DNA of 64,000 nucleotides. Origin: Natrinema sp. SYSU A 869. GTDB lineage: Archaea; Halobacteriota; Halobacteria; Halobacteriales; Natrialbaceae. Below, piece after piece: positions 26,790 through 36,066 of this stretch. Below the pieces are notes generated by a model. The model had not been told where the DNA came from. It made no database searches and was given only the letters and a program-made list of their open reading frames with translations. The stretch lies in the NCBI RefSeq assembly GCF_019879105.1, contig NZ_CP082249.1, positions 1,302,001-1,366,000 of the forward strand, in the 5' to 3' direction. Both the position numbers and the translations under genes were made by a program. How positions within the stretch are numbered: the stretch's first letter is position 1; each line of letters begins with the position of its first letter.

Positions 26790-27158
26790 GAGCATCGTCC
26801 GTTGCACAACGAGTACCTGATCGGTCTCGCGGTCGAACGGAACGGACGCGGAACGGGAACCGGATCGAAACCAAACCCGACTGTTTCCAGCGCTGAAACG
26901 ATGCACCGTAGGCAGGCGATTCGCCACCATCGAACCGATTCCAACATGGTTTCATTTTCGAACGGCGAATTCTCGACCGAGTCTGTCTGACTTCGAAACC
27001 GTCACGTGCGAGCAGTGTGGTGACGATTTCGAGGCATATCCGGACGCCGAGACCGCGGAGCGAGGGATTCTGTCGTCCCATGTGTACCCTCGCGGCGAAC
27101 TGATCGGCGACCGGTCTCGAACCCAGTATTTTCGGCTCGTCGAGCCGGCTCGCCTCGA
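26790..27158. other. intergenic region with a possible zinc-finger remnant
   Basis: No intact gene is seen. On the plus strand, about 26983-27081, one frame reads LSDFETVTCEQCGDDFEAYP followed by AETAERGILSSHV. This resembles the start of a small haloarchaeal zinc-finger protein (CxxCxxxFEAYP), but it has no start codon and no second CxxC, and it drifts into the antisense of the siderophore gene. It may be a decayed gene. Confidence 0.35.
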
Positions 27159-29303
27159 TTACCGCCTCGAGTCGGGACCGTCGATTTGCTGGCGACCCGC
27201 CTCGGAGAGCGGGTTCGAAACCTCGCTCGTCACGTACTCGTGGCGCTTGCCCCGCAGCCGCATCACGGTCAGTGCCTTGTGGACCGTCGGCTCCGCGAAC
27301 AGCGCCCGTTCGTCCCGCCGGATCCGCGCTTCGGGGATGTCGCCGTCCGCTCGGAGCCGCTCGAAGGATCGCTCGCAGTGCTCGCGGATCCGCGCCCAAC
27401 AGGCTCGCTCGTCGACGCCCAGTTCGTGACCGATCGTCGCGACGAGTTCCGCGAGGTGATTCTGGAAGAGTGCGTAGTACAGCTTCCAGTGGCAGTCCGC
27501 CTCGCCGTCGGCGTCCAGATCCGACTCCGGATACGGCTCGAGCGAGAAACTGCGTTCCGTAAGCCGGTCGCCGTGAACGCGAATCCCGCCGAGGTCACGA
27601 ACCAGCGTCGCGATCGGGCGCGCGTCGTCAGCGTCGAAGACGATCAGACTGTTCTGGAGGTGGCTCTCGAGGGCGATCCCATAGGTACACAGCAGTCGAA
27701 GCTGGTCGGGGATGACGACGCCGGCGTACTCGGCAACGAACGCGAGCGCCGCGTCCGCGGTGCTCGTCGTGTCCCGGTTCTCCCCGTATTGATCGACGAG
27801 GTCACAGACCAGGGGCCGTCCCGAGGTCGGCGCGTCGGCGACGAGGCTCGCGGCCACCACCGGGTACGTCCCGTCCGTGGCGAGCGGGTGGGCCTCGGGC
27901 GGCGTCCGCACCAGTCCGGAGAGGTGGCGAGCGTCGTCGTACCCCTCGCCGCTGGGGTGGGGACCGCCGGGCGGGTGATAACACGTCGCCGCGGGCTCGG
28001 CCAGCAGTCCCAGCGTCTCGAGCGACTCCTGTTCCTCAATCCCTCGCACGATGTCGGTTACCTGCGGCCCGTTAGTCACGGCCTGTGGTGAGAGCGTCCG
28101 GACGACGTTCGTCGTCTGGACGGGGATCGCGAGCTTCCAGTGCGGGAGCGGGCCGTCGCCGGTTCGGTCGGTCCGATATGGAACTACCGTTCGGAGATTC
28201 AACTGTGGCGTCACCGAATGCGCGTACTCGGGGAGCGGAACGACGCGGTCGTCGGCACGCTGGCCGGCGTAACGGTCCGGAACTGTGCGATGGTACTGGA
28301 ACGGATGGACGGGAACGACGGCGTACTCGTCAGTCGTGCGTCCGTCGGGGAGCGCAGACTCGAGCGCGCCCTCGAGCCCCGCGAACGTCGCGAGCAGCCG
28401 ATCGGTCAGGCCCGCGGAATCGGTCGCTCGCGTCTCGAAGGCGTACTTGCGGTCGATCGCGACGAATCGGAGGTCGATTCGATCCGTGAACTCCGGCGCG
28501 TACGCGAGTCCGTCGCCGGGCGTCATCCCGCGCCGGATCTTGCCGCCGGGATGGAACGGGTGACCGTCGGTGACGATCCGCTCGAACGATGTAGCGGCGT
28601 TGGCGGCGGAAATTCTGGTAGCGACGGCCTCGAGCGGTGACTCCGATTCGGGGTCCGGTTCCGTCCGAGCGTGAACGGCCGCCGCGAGCCGTGCGAGCGC
28701 GAGATTGGCGACGCTCTCAGCCACCTCCGCTCGGATCCGCTCAGCCTGCTCGGCGTCACTGAACGCACCCTCACACTCGAGTAACGGGACGAGATCCACC
28801 GGATGCGAGACGGGATCGATAGCAGCCGAGACCGAGTCTGTCGTCTCGGCTGTCGACCACCGCTGGATCGCGCCGACCAGCCGGAATCGGTCGTAGCCAT
28901 GTCTCGCGGCGATCCCGGCGATCAGGACGGAGCCGGATGCGGGCAGTGGAACGAGTGCGAGTTGCCGGCACTCGTCGGGGAACGATTCGAGAATCAACTG
29001 GAGGTGGTCTCCCTCGAGCGTCGAGAGCGGTTCGGGCTCGTCCGGGACCGTTGGAGCCGTCGACGATCCGAGGGCCACGAACCGGGTGTCGGGCAGTTCG
29101 GCTGGGTCGCCACGCACCACACCGTGGATGAATCGATGCAGGATGTCGCGGCGAGCCCTCTCGAGGGCCTCGAAATAGGCCGTCTCGGCCGGCGTCGCGA
29201 GATCGTGCGCTCGAGCGTATTGCGTCGCGACACCGAACGCGGCCCGTTCCGCGGCCGTAGCGAGTGATCCGCGACTCTCGTTCCGTCGATTCGTCCCGTT
29301 CAT
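27159..29303 (-). CDS. IucA/IucC-family siderophore synthetase (NIS synthetase), 714 aa
   Basis: NRPS-independent siderophore synthetases join citrate or similar acids to amines or hydroxamates using ATP. The ATP-binding signature GHPFHPGGKIRRG lies near residue 245. VPVHPFQYHRTVPDRYAG, TNVVRTLSPQAVTNGPQV, ALESHLQNSLIVFD and RDLGGIRVHGDRL are the expected active-site regions. The C-terminal 120 residues form the helical FhuF/thumb-like domain. Length is slightly above the usual about 600 because of a longer N-terminus. Siderophore clusters normally also contain decarboxylase, monooxygenase and acyltransferase genes; none is nearby, so this is a solitary synthetase. Product unknown. Confidence 0.9.
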   Translation of the reverse strand: MNGTNRRNESRGSLATAAERAAFGVATQYARAHDLATPAETAYFEALERARRDILHRFIHGVVRGDPAELPDTRFVALGSSTAPTVPDEPEPLSTLEGDHLQLILESFPDECRQLALVPLPASGSVLIAGIAARHGYDRFRLVGAIQRWSTAETTDSVSAAIDPVSHPVDLVPLLECEGAFSDAEQAERIRAEVAESVANLALARLAAAVHARTEPDPESESPLEAVATRISAANAATSFERIVTDGHPFHPGGKIRRGMTPGDGLAYAPEFTDRIDLRFVAIDRKYAFETRATDSAGLTDRLLATFAGLEGALESALPDGRTTDEYAVVPVHPFQYHRTVPDRYAGQRADDRVVPLPEYAHSVTPQLNLRTVVPYRTDRTGDGPLPHWKLAIPVQTTNVVRTLSPQAVTNGPQVTDIVRGIEEQESLETLGLLAEPAATCYHPPGGPHPSGEGYDDARHLSGLVRTPPEAHPLATDGTYPVVAASLVADAPTSGRPLVCDLVDQYGENRDTTSTADAALAFVAEYAGVVIPDQLRLLCTYGIALESHLQNSLIVFDADDARPIATLVRDLGGIRVHGDRLTERSFSLEPYPESDLDADGEADCHWKLYYALFQNHLAELVATIGHELGVDERACWARIREHCERSFERLRADGDIPEARIRRDERALFAEPTVHKALTVMRLRGKRHEYVTSEVSNPLSEAGRQQIDGPDSRR

Positions 29304-29425
29304 GGGTCAAAACAGCCAGTACGGGCTTCGGTACGCGCTGTGTTAACTCACGGGGGATGTGGGGGTGTGGGAGGGAGAGTACGACTGATGCGGATTCGAA
29401 CGCCGTGAAAACGCCGGTGTCCCGG

Positions 29426-30163
29426 TCAGTCCCGGTCGACACTCGGATGCATCGTTGGCTCCTCGTCGAGTGGTTCGGCGAACGCCTCCCGGATCGTCTC
29501 CCGTGCCTGCTCGTCACGCTCCCGTCGTTCTTCGTTATCGATCTCCTCACAGCCCGGCGGCACGTCGCGATCGCGGCCGGTAAAGTAGCCCTCGGGGACA
29601 ACCCAGTCCTGATAGAAGGGAACGTCGGCATCGTAGAGGACCGCGAGGGCAACTTTCGCACCGTGGCCGGCCGCAACGATCGCCTGATGCGGTTCGTCCG
29701 CGATCCGGCCCGCGGCGTAGACGCCGTCGACCGCCGTCCGCCCGCCCTCGTCGACGCTCACGAAGTGTTTGCTGCCCCGCTGCATCCGGCCGACGTCCAG
29801 CGGCTCGAGGTAGTCGCTGTTCGGCCACGAGGCGGCGATGACGCGACGCGCCTCGAGGGGCTCGCCGCCCTCGGTTTCGAGGACGAACCCCTCCTCGAGT
29901 GCTCCCTCAGTGACCGGTTCGGCGTGAGTCACGCGCCCGAGTTCGAACTCGGCACCCGCCGTTCGAGCCTGCTCGCGGGTCAACTGGAGGTGCCGGCGGG
30001 CGTCGACCCCGTCCGGGAACCCGGGGAAGTTCTCGAGGCTGGCGTTGCGCGCGAGGATGGACTCCCCGCCGTCGACGACGAGGGTATCCAGTCCTGCGCG
30101 AGCGGTAAAGATCGAGGCGGTGAGGCCGGCGACGCCCCCGCCGACGATGCAAACATCTCGCAT
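29426..30163 (-). CDS. thioredoxin-reductase-like FAD protein lacking CxxC and most of the NAD(P)H domain, 245 aa
   Basis: The N-terminus has an FAD-binding loop (VCIVGGGVAGLTASIFTARAG), followed by LENFPGFPDGVDARR, as in thioredoxin reductases. GVYAAGRIADEPHQAIVAAGHG is the late FAD motif. True thioredoxin reductases are about 310-340 aa with a central NADPH domain and a CxxC. Here the centre is only about 90 residues and no cysteine pair is present. The acidic C-terminal tail (from about 200) is extra. It may be a reduced flavoprotein with another electron partner. It lies 122 nt upstream of the siderophore synthetase, same strand. Enzymatic role unknown. Confidence 0.75.
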   Translation of the reverse strand: MRDVCIVGGGVAGLTASIFTARAGLDTLVVDGGESILARNASLENFPGFPDGVDARRHLQLTREQARTAGAEFELGRVTHAEPVTEGALEEGFVLETEGGEPLEARRVIAASWPNSDYLEPLDVGRMQRGSKHFVSVDEGGRTAVDGVYAAGRIADEPHQAIVAAGHGAKVALAVLYDADVPFYQDWVVPEGYFTGRDRDVPPGCEEIDNEERRERDEQARETIREAFAEPLDEEPTMHPSVDRD

Positions 30164-30770
30164 GGCCCCCGGTTGACCGCCTCGAGTATAGAAGGTTGCC
30201 GTTCACCGCGTTCGCTCGAGGGGATACAGTCTCAGTTCGAAACCGTCAGCATCGAAGCAGTCCATGTCGTTCCGTGCAGCGGTGAATGGGACAGTGGGTT
30301 CTGAGTGGGATCAGTGAAAAAGTGTCCTGCTAGCGCGGCAACAGGGAATCGCCACGCCCTCCCCAGCCGATTTCTGCTCGCGGGCCGACGGCCCGCTCGC
30401 ATGGTTCGCGGAACCTCCGGTTCCGGGCTAACGCTCAGTCACTTCGTTCCTTCGCTCATTCACAGGAAGACGCTTCGCGTCTTCCACGCCTGTGTTCACG
30501 AAGACCTCGCGCAGTGTTGTCGGCCGCTCTCACTCTCGTTCGGCCGGCCCGCTCACGGCTCGCTTCGCTCTCCGTTTGCTTCCGAGGCGCTCTCCGGTCG
30601 CGCCTCGCGGACAGCGCGCACTACCGCATACCGGTTGCACAATCCGAAGTGATACCGTGATCTCCTGAAAATCCCGTCGAGACGTGAGGCGACCGCCGTG
30701 TAGAACGGCTACTACGAGCTGTGACTTCTATCGGCTACTCGAGCCGAGCGACGACAGTCGAGACAATCAC
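30164..30770. other. 607-base intergenic region, hairpin-rich
   Basis: No gene is supported between the flavoprotein gene and the scpA stop codon. The frames crossing it are Ser/Arg/Leu-rich antisense-like sequences. The middle contains a second hairpin string (30380-30606). Codon-like runs such as GCTCGCTTCGCTC are typical of haloarchaeal spacers. Confidence 0.55.
30380..30606. repeat. second array of short hairpins
   Basis: Hairpins seen: 30380-30396 (7-bp stem, loop GAC), 30409-30425 (7-bp stem, loop TCC), 30465-30485 (9-bp stem, loop TTC, nested in an outer CACAG/CTGTG pair at 30461-30465 and 30490-30494) and 30584-30606 (7-bp stem, 9-nt loop). The 9-3-9 geometry is the same as in the array at 8500-8756, although the stem sequences differ. 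Confidence 0.75.
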
Positions 30771-31940
30771 TCAGCTGGCGACTGCTTCGCTCGTGTCCGA
30801 CGCCACTGCGTCGTCTCTGATCCAGAGATCGCCGAACAGTTCGTCCTGCTCGAGGGTCACTCGGCCTCGATGGGCCAGGAAGAGGAGGGCGAGATAGGTC
30901 ATCACACGAGAGCCACCGACGTCGTCGATCTCGGCGTACAGCACCTCGTCGCGCCCGTTCTCGTAGTGGACCTCGAGTTCGGTTTCGACGTCGTCGATAA
31001 CCGCCTCGATGTCCACCTCGTGAGTCGTGTGCGTGACGTCGTCGCTTGTCGGCTCGTCGTCAACCCGGAAGTCGTCGCCGGAGTGGTAGTTCAGCTCCTG
31101 AACGCCGCGGTCGTACCCCTTTGGCGAGTCGCTTGTGTCGTAACTTCGGGACTCCTTCCACCATGTGCCCCGTTCGGCGGACCGGAGCTCTCGAACGAGC
31201 TCGTCCAGCGTCTCCGGTTTCCCGCGGGCGTGCTTGCGCTCGAGGCGGCGCTCCATCTCTTCCTCGAGGTTCTCGACGGGATCGAACCCGGGCGGATACT
31301 CCCGCTCATCGTCGCCCGCCGCGTCCATCGCCCCGTCTTCGGCGAAGGGCGCTTCCCAAGGCGGGAGTTCCTCTTCGTCCGGCTCGTCGGTCGCGAACAA
31401 CTCGTCGCTTTTCATCCGTAAGAGGACGCTCGCGTAGAACAGCGCCCGTCCGGACGTCCGCAGATCCACGTCCTCGATCGCCTCGAGAAACGTGTCCGTA
31501 ACGTCGACGATGTCGATGTCCCACGGGTCGATATCGCCGTCCTTCGCGAGTTGCACGAGCAGTTCGACGGGTTCGACTTCGTCCTCGTCTTCCGCACCGT
31601 CGGCCGTCTCGATGTCCGTGAACTCGAGGATAGACTCACCGGACTCGTCCTCGCGGCCCTTGTCGCTCCCTGCGCTCGCGCCCGACTTCGGCTCGAGAAC
31701 GGAGCCCGGCGATGACTCGCTCGGACGCTCCCGCTCGTCATGGCCGGTGATATCGAGGGGAATGTCGTCGCCGCCGTCGGTTCGTAGGTCGCTGTCGACG
31801 GCTCGCGGCTCACTCCTATCGCCGCTCGCTTTGTTCGAGGGCTCCTGCGTCGCCTCTGGTTCTTCGGAGCCCTCGCTGTCTCGCGGGTCGCTTCGCTCCC
31901 CGCTCGACATATCGGAGCCGCGTAGCGGCTCCCTAGTCAT
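30771..31940 (-). CDS. scpA: segregation and condensation protein A (kleisin ScpA)
   Basis: ScpA is the kleisin that bridges the two SMC heads in the condensin-like complex. Recognisable parts are VELLVQLAKDGDIDPWDIDI near residue 120, LRTSGRALFYASVLLRMKSDEL at about 157-178 and a C-terminal winged helix (VMTYLALLFLAHRGRVTLEQDELFGDLWI). The N-terminal about 100 residues are an unusual acidic, Ser/Pro-rich extension, and a further charged linker sits between the ends. The start at 31940 overlaps the smc stop by 8 nt (ATGACTAG), so the two are translationally coupled. An alternative start is Met at 31910. No scpB is adjacent. Confidence 0.92.
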   Translation of the reverse strand: MTREPLRGSDMSSGERSDPRDSEGSEEPEATQEPSNKASGDRSEPRAVDSDLRTDGGDDIPLDITGHDERERPSESSPGSVLEPKSGASAGSDKGREDESGESILEFTDIETADGAEDEDEVEPVELLVQLAKDGDIDPWDIDIVDVTDTFLEAIEDVDLRTSGRALFYASVLLRMKSDELFATDEPDEEELPPWEAPFAEDGAMDAAGDDEREYPPGFDPVENLEEEMERRLERKHARGKPETLDELVRELRSAERGTWWKESRSYDTSDSPKGYDRGVQELNYHSGDDFRVDDEPTSDDVTHTTHEVDIEAVIDDVETELEVHYENGRDEVLYAEIDDVGGSRVMTYLALLFLAHRGRVTLEQDELFGDLWIRDDAVASDTSEAVAS

Positions 31941-34900
31941 CAGCAGGAACCTCCCCACTACTCAGATCGATCCCGGTCACCGCGCTCACGTTGTCCTGTT
32001 GCATCGTCACGCCGATCGCCCGCTCGGAGCGGTCGAGCATGGCCGAGCGGTGGGAGACGACGACGAACTGGGCGTCGCCGGCGAGTTCCTCGACCATCTC
32101 GCCGACCCGTTCGGCGTTGACCGCGTCGAGGAAGGCATCAATCTCGTCGAGTGCGTAGAACGGGGCCGGGTTGTGCCGCTGGATCGCGAAGATGAAGGCC
32201 AGCGCAGTCAGCGACTTCTCGCCGCCGGACATGGCGTCTAAGCGCTGGATCGGCTTGTCGCCCGGCTGTGCCTTCATCGTCAGCCCGCCGTCGAACGGGT
32301 CCTCCTCGTTCTCGAGGTGCAGCGACCCGGTCCCCTCCGAGAGCTTCTCGAAGATTTCGGTGAAGTGGGAAGCGATTGCATCGTAGGCGTCCATGAACGT
32401 TTGCTTCTTCTGGGACTCGTACTGCTCGATTCGGTCGCGGATGCCGTCGGCCTCCTCGACTAACGTTTCCTTCCCCTCCTCAAGGTCGTCGAGATCGCTG
32501 CGGACCTCGTCGTACTCGTCGATTGCGAGCATGTTCACGGGCTCCATCGCTTCCATGTCCGACTGCAGGTACTCGATCATCTCGAGGACGGTCTCGTGGT
32601 CGGGCACGTCCTCCGGATCGTAGTCGCCGACCTCGGACTCCAGCGATTCGATCTCCCACTCGAGGCTGTTCGCACGTTCGCGTGCGTCCTCGAGTTTGCT
32701 TTCGACGGCGTTGACTCGGTCTTGCTGCTGGTCGCGGTTCGTCCGGGCCTCGGAGAGCTCCTCCTTGAGGTCACTGCGTTCGGCTTTCAGCTCCGTGAGT
32801 TCTTCTTCGAGTTCCGCAACGGCCTCACGTTTCTCCTCGAGCCCCTCGCGTTTCGTCTCGATATCCGCCTCGTACTCCTCGATCCGGTCTTCATGCTCGG
32901 CCGTGCGGTTCTGGGCGGCCTCAATATCGTCGTGGAGGTCCTCGATGGCGTCCTCGGCGTACTCCTTCTCGAGGCTCAACTCGTTGAGTTCGGTGTCGAG
33001 TTCCTGAACCCGGTCTTCGCGTTCGTCGATCTCCGCCTCGAGTTCCTCGATCTGGTCGGTCAACTCAGGGATTTTCGAGTCCGCGAGTTCGGTTTCGAGC
33101 TCGTCGATCTCGCCCTCGAGTTCCTCGACCGTCGCCGTCTTCGCCTCGATCGCCGCGGAAATCTCGTTCATCCGCTCGTCGACGGATTCCCGCTCCTCGC
33201 GGAGTTCCTCCAAGCCCTCTTGCAAGTCCTCAATCTCTGCCTCGATGGCCTCGCGCTCGTCGTCGAGCCCCTCGAGCTCGGACTCGATCGAGCGGACTTC
33301 GTCGGCCGCGTCGCTCTTGCGATCGCGAGCGTCGTCGAGGCGCTCCTCGACGCCGCGGAGTTCCTCGCGGAGGGATTCCCGCTCCTCTTGCAGTTCCGTG
33401 ATCTGTTTGGCGACGCGCTCGAGTTGGCCCTCGCCGCCGCCGGTAAAGGAGTACCGCGAGCCGCCGCCGGAGCCGCCGGTCATCGCACCGCTCTTCTCCA
33501 CGAGGTCGCCATCGACGGTGACCATCCGGTAGTCGCCCATGTACGAACGGGCGGTCTCGATGTCCTCGACGACCAGCGTATCGCCGAGGACGTAGGAGAA
33601 GACGCCAGCGTACTCATCGTCGAAGTCAACAAGGTTGTACGCGAAGCCGACGACGCCCGGATCGCTTGGAGCCGATGACAGCCGGCGCTGGCTCATGTCC
33701 GTCAGCGGCAGGAAGGTCGCTCGGCCCGCGTTGCGCGACTTGAGGTGCTCAATACACTGCTGGCCGATAACGTCGTCGTCGACAACCACGTTGGCCAGCC
33801 GGCCGCCCGCGGCGGTCTCGCAGGCGGTCGCGTACTCGCCGGGGACGGTCCCCAGTTGTGCGACCGCGCCGTGAACGCCGTTGATTCCCGAATTGAGGAT
33901 CGTCGTCACCGCACGACCGAACGAGGAGTCGCCGCTCTCGCCGGCGTTGGCCTCGAGTTCGGCGTACTCCTGTTGTTTCGCCTGGATTTCGTCGTCGAGA
34001 TCGTCGACATCGGACTGGAGCCGGCGCTTCTCGCCTTTCAGGTCGTCGACAACCTCCGCGATGTTCGCGCGGTTCCGCTCGGCCTTCTCCAGTTCTCGCT
34101 CTAAGTCGCTTCGCTGGCTCTCGAGTTCGGGGATCGATTCGCGTTTCTCCTCGATGGTCCCCTCTTTCTCCTCGATGGCGTTCGAGCGCCGTCGAGCCTC
34201 GTCGAGCAGGCGGTCTTGCTCGCGCTGGAGGTCGTTCTTCTCGGTCTTCGCTTCCTCGAGTTCGTCTTTGTGCTCCGCGAGGTCGGCCTTGAGCTCGTCG
34301 AACTCGGTGTCAACAGCCTCGATCTCGGCCTCGAGTTCGTCGCGCTCTCGCTCGCGTTCCTGAATCTCGCTCGTGATCGAGGCCTTCTCGAGTTTGTGCT
34401 CGCGCATTTCGTCCGCGAGGTCGTCAATCGTCTCCTGCTTGCGGTCGATCTGGACGAAGGCTTCGCGGCGCTCGGACTCGGCGTCCTCGATCGCCTCCTC
34501 GCTGGCCTCGATCTTGTCCTCGAACCGCGAGATCTCTCCTTTGATCTCCTCGATTTCGCTTTTGATCCGGAGCTGTTCATCCTCGCCCTTGCGCTCGATC
34601 TCGGCGTTTAAATCCTCGAGATCCTCCTGTAAGCGCACGACTTTGCCTTCGCGCTCGTCGAGTTCGCGCTGGAGCTCCCGAAGTTCGTCTTCGAGGTCAT
34701 CGACCTCGTCTTGGACGGCGTCGAGTTCGGCGCGTTTCTCCTCGAGTTCGCTGGCTTTCTTGTACCCCTCGTACTCCTCTTTCTCGCGGCGGAGCCGCCG
34801 GTACCGCATGGCTTCCCGGCGTTCGTCCGCGAGCTGGTTGAGCCGATCGCGTTTCTCCTCGATGCGGAGTTCGGCCTCGTCGATCCGTTCTTGAACCGTC

Positions 34901-35505
34901 TCGAGTTCCTCGAAGGCGTCTTCTTTCTTGGCGTCGAACTCCGCGACGCCCGCGATTTCGTCGATGATCTCCCGGCGGGCGTAGGGCGTCATATTGATGA
35001 TCTCGGTGACGTCGCCCTGCATGACGACGTTGTACCCCTCCGGCGTGATGCCCGCCTGTGCGAGCAGGTCCTGAATGTCCGAGAGGTTGACCGAGCGGTC
35101 GTTCAGGTAGTAGTAGGAATAGTAATTGTCCTCGGTCTCTTTGACCCGGCGACGGATACGAATCTCGTCGATATCGCCGATGTCCTCACTCCCCGCGGCG
35201 TTGACGACCTGCGAGCGCTCGAGGGTGCCCTCGGAGTTGTCGAGGATGACCTCGACGGTCGCCTCGCGGGGGCCACTCGAGGTGTCCGCATCCTCGTCAC
35301 CGGGGTTGTAGATAAGGTCGGTCAGCTTCTCGGCGCGGATCCCGCGGGTCCGGGCCAGCCCGAGCGCGAAGAGGACGGCGTCGATGATGTTCGACTTGCC
35401 GGAACCGTTCGGGCCCGTTACGACCGTGAAATCCTCGTAAAACGGGATCTTCGTCTTTCGGCCGAAGCTCTTGAAATCGTCGAGGACGATCGCCTTGATA
35501 TACAT
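31933..35505 (-). CDS. smc: chromosome segregation SMC ATPase
   Basis: This 1190-aa protein is a complete structural-maintenance-of-chromosomes ATPase that compacts and organises DNA. Walker A (GPNGSGKSNIIDAVLFALG) is near residue 31. Two long coiled coils, about 165-500 and 690-1020, flank a hinge at about 515-680 (SGINGVHGAVAQLGTV then GGSGGGSRYSF). The C-terminal head has the ABC signature LDAMSGGEKSLTALAFIFA and Walker B FYALDEIDAFLD. The head opens with MYIKAIVLDDFKSFGRKT. It is co-transcribed with scpA, and the small coiled-coil gene at 35593 lies just upstream on the same strand. Nothing is missing. Confidence 0.97.
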   Translation of the reverse strand: MYIKAIVLDDFKSFGRKTKIPFYEDFTVVTGPNGSGKSNIIDAVLFALGLARTRGIRAEKLTDLIYNPGDEDADTSSGPREATVEVILDNSEGTLERSQVVNAAGSEDIGDIDEIRIRRRVKETEDNYYSYYYLNDRSVNLSDIQDLLAQAGITPEGYNVVMQGDVTEIINMTPYARREIIDEIAGVAEFDAKKEDAFEELETVQERIDEAELRIEEKRDRLNQLADERREAMRYRRLRREKEEYEGYKKASELEEKRAELDAVQDEVDDLEDELRELQRELDEREGKVVRLQEDLEDLNAEIERKGEDEQLRIKSEIEEIKGEISRFEDKIEASEEAIEDAESERREAFVQIDRKQETIDDLADEMREHKLEKASITSEIQERERERDELEAEIEAVDTEFDELKADLAEHKDELEEAKTEKNDLQREQDRLLDEARRRSNAIEEKEGTIEEKRESIPELESQRSDLERELEKAERNRANIAEVVDDLKGEKRRLQSDVDDLDDEIQAKQQEYAELEANAGESGDSSFGRAVTTILNSGINGVHGAVAQLGTVPGEYATACETAAGGRLANVVVDDDVIGQQCIEHLKSRNAGRATFLPLTDMSQRRLSSAPSDPGVVGFAYNLVDFDDEYAGVFSYVLGDTLVVEDIETARSYMGDYRMVTVDGDLVEKSGAMTGGSGGGSRYSFTGGGEGQLERVAKQITELQEERESLREELRGVEERLDDARDRKSDAADEVRSIESELEGLDDEREAIEAEIEDLQEGLEELREERESVDERMNEISAAIEAKTATVEELEGEIDELETELADSKIPELTDQIEELEAEIDEREDRVQELDTELNELSLEKEYAEDAIEDLHDDIEAAQNRTAEHEDRIEEYEADIETKREGLEEKREAVAELEEELTELKAERSDLKEELSEARTNRDQQQDRVNAVESKLEDARERANSLEWEIESLESEVGDYDPEDVPDHETVLEMIEYLQSDMEAMEPVNMLAIDEYDEVRSDLDDLEEGKETLVEEADGIRDRIEQYESQKKQTFMDAYDAIASHFTEIFEKLSEGTGSLHLENEEDPFDGGLTMKAQPGDKPIQRLDAMSGGEKSLTALAFIFAIQRHNPAPFYALDEIDAFLDAVNAERVGEMVEELAGDAQFVVVSHRSAMLDRSERAIGVTMQQDNVSAVTGIDLSSGEVPADD

Positions 35506-35592
35506 CTTGTTGCGAGACCTCCGTATAGCCAGCAGCCGTCAATCGGGGTGAAGTTACCATCCGCGTTTCCCCGCTCACGGCGTCATCCGCAG

Positions 35593-35907
35593 TTATGCAA
35601 CAATGATGTCGTCGCTACCTGAGTCTTCCGCTTCGTCGCCAGCAGTCTCCTCTTCGCTCTCGGCGTTGGCCGCTGCCTCGGCAACTTCATTGGGTTCGGC
35701 TTCGGGTGTTTCGTTCTCGTTGACCGTCGTCGTTCCCGTCTCTTCGCCGCGGCGTTCGGGAACGCGCGTCGGCGTGTCGGCATCGAGCTCCGCCTCAAGC
35801 ACGCGGATCCGCTCTTTTGCCTCGATGAGTTCGTCCGTCAGGCCTTCTACCGTCGACTCGAGTTCCGCAACCGTTGATTCGAGCTGCTCGACGCGATTGT
35901 TCGACAT
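35593..35907 (-). CDS. small coiled-coil protein upstream of smc, 104 aa
   Basis: Residues 1-45 form a short coiled coil (NNRVEQLESTVAELESTVEG, then LTDELIEAKERIRVLEAEL). The rest is an acidic, Thr/Glu/Ala-rich tail ending GSDDIIVA. I recall such proteins next to smc in other haloarchaea, but no function is known. Its leading heptads could pair with SMC, ScpA or itself (speculation). The ATG at 35907 is chosen because upstream codons have no haloarchaeal character. It ends 87 nt before smc begins, on the same strand, so co-transcription is likely. Confidence 0.75.
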   Translation of the reverse strand: MSNNRVEQLESTVAELESTVEGLTDELIEAKERIRVLEAELDADTPTRVPERRGEETGTTTVNENETPEAEPNEVAEAAANAESEEETAGDEAEDSGSDDIIVA

Positions 35908-36066
35908 ATCCGCTAGGGGTCCGTCTGGCCACATAAACGTACGTCAGACTAGCATAGGTTATTTATATTTAGTACGTTACCGGCAGTGACCGACTCACTC
36001 GAGACGGGCGGCAGTTTCAGTGTCCGTCAGGCGGGTCCGCGTAGCTAGAAGCCTGTCGTGGTCGTG

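Noticed and set aside
30380-30606. CRISPR array
   Set aside because: Stem sequences differ from one another and there is no constant repeat with regular spacers.
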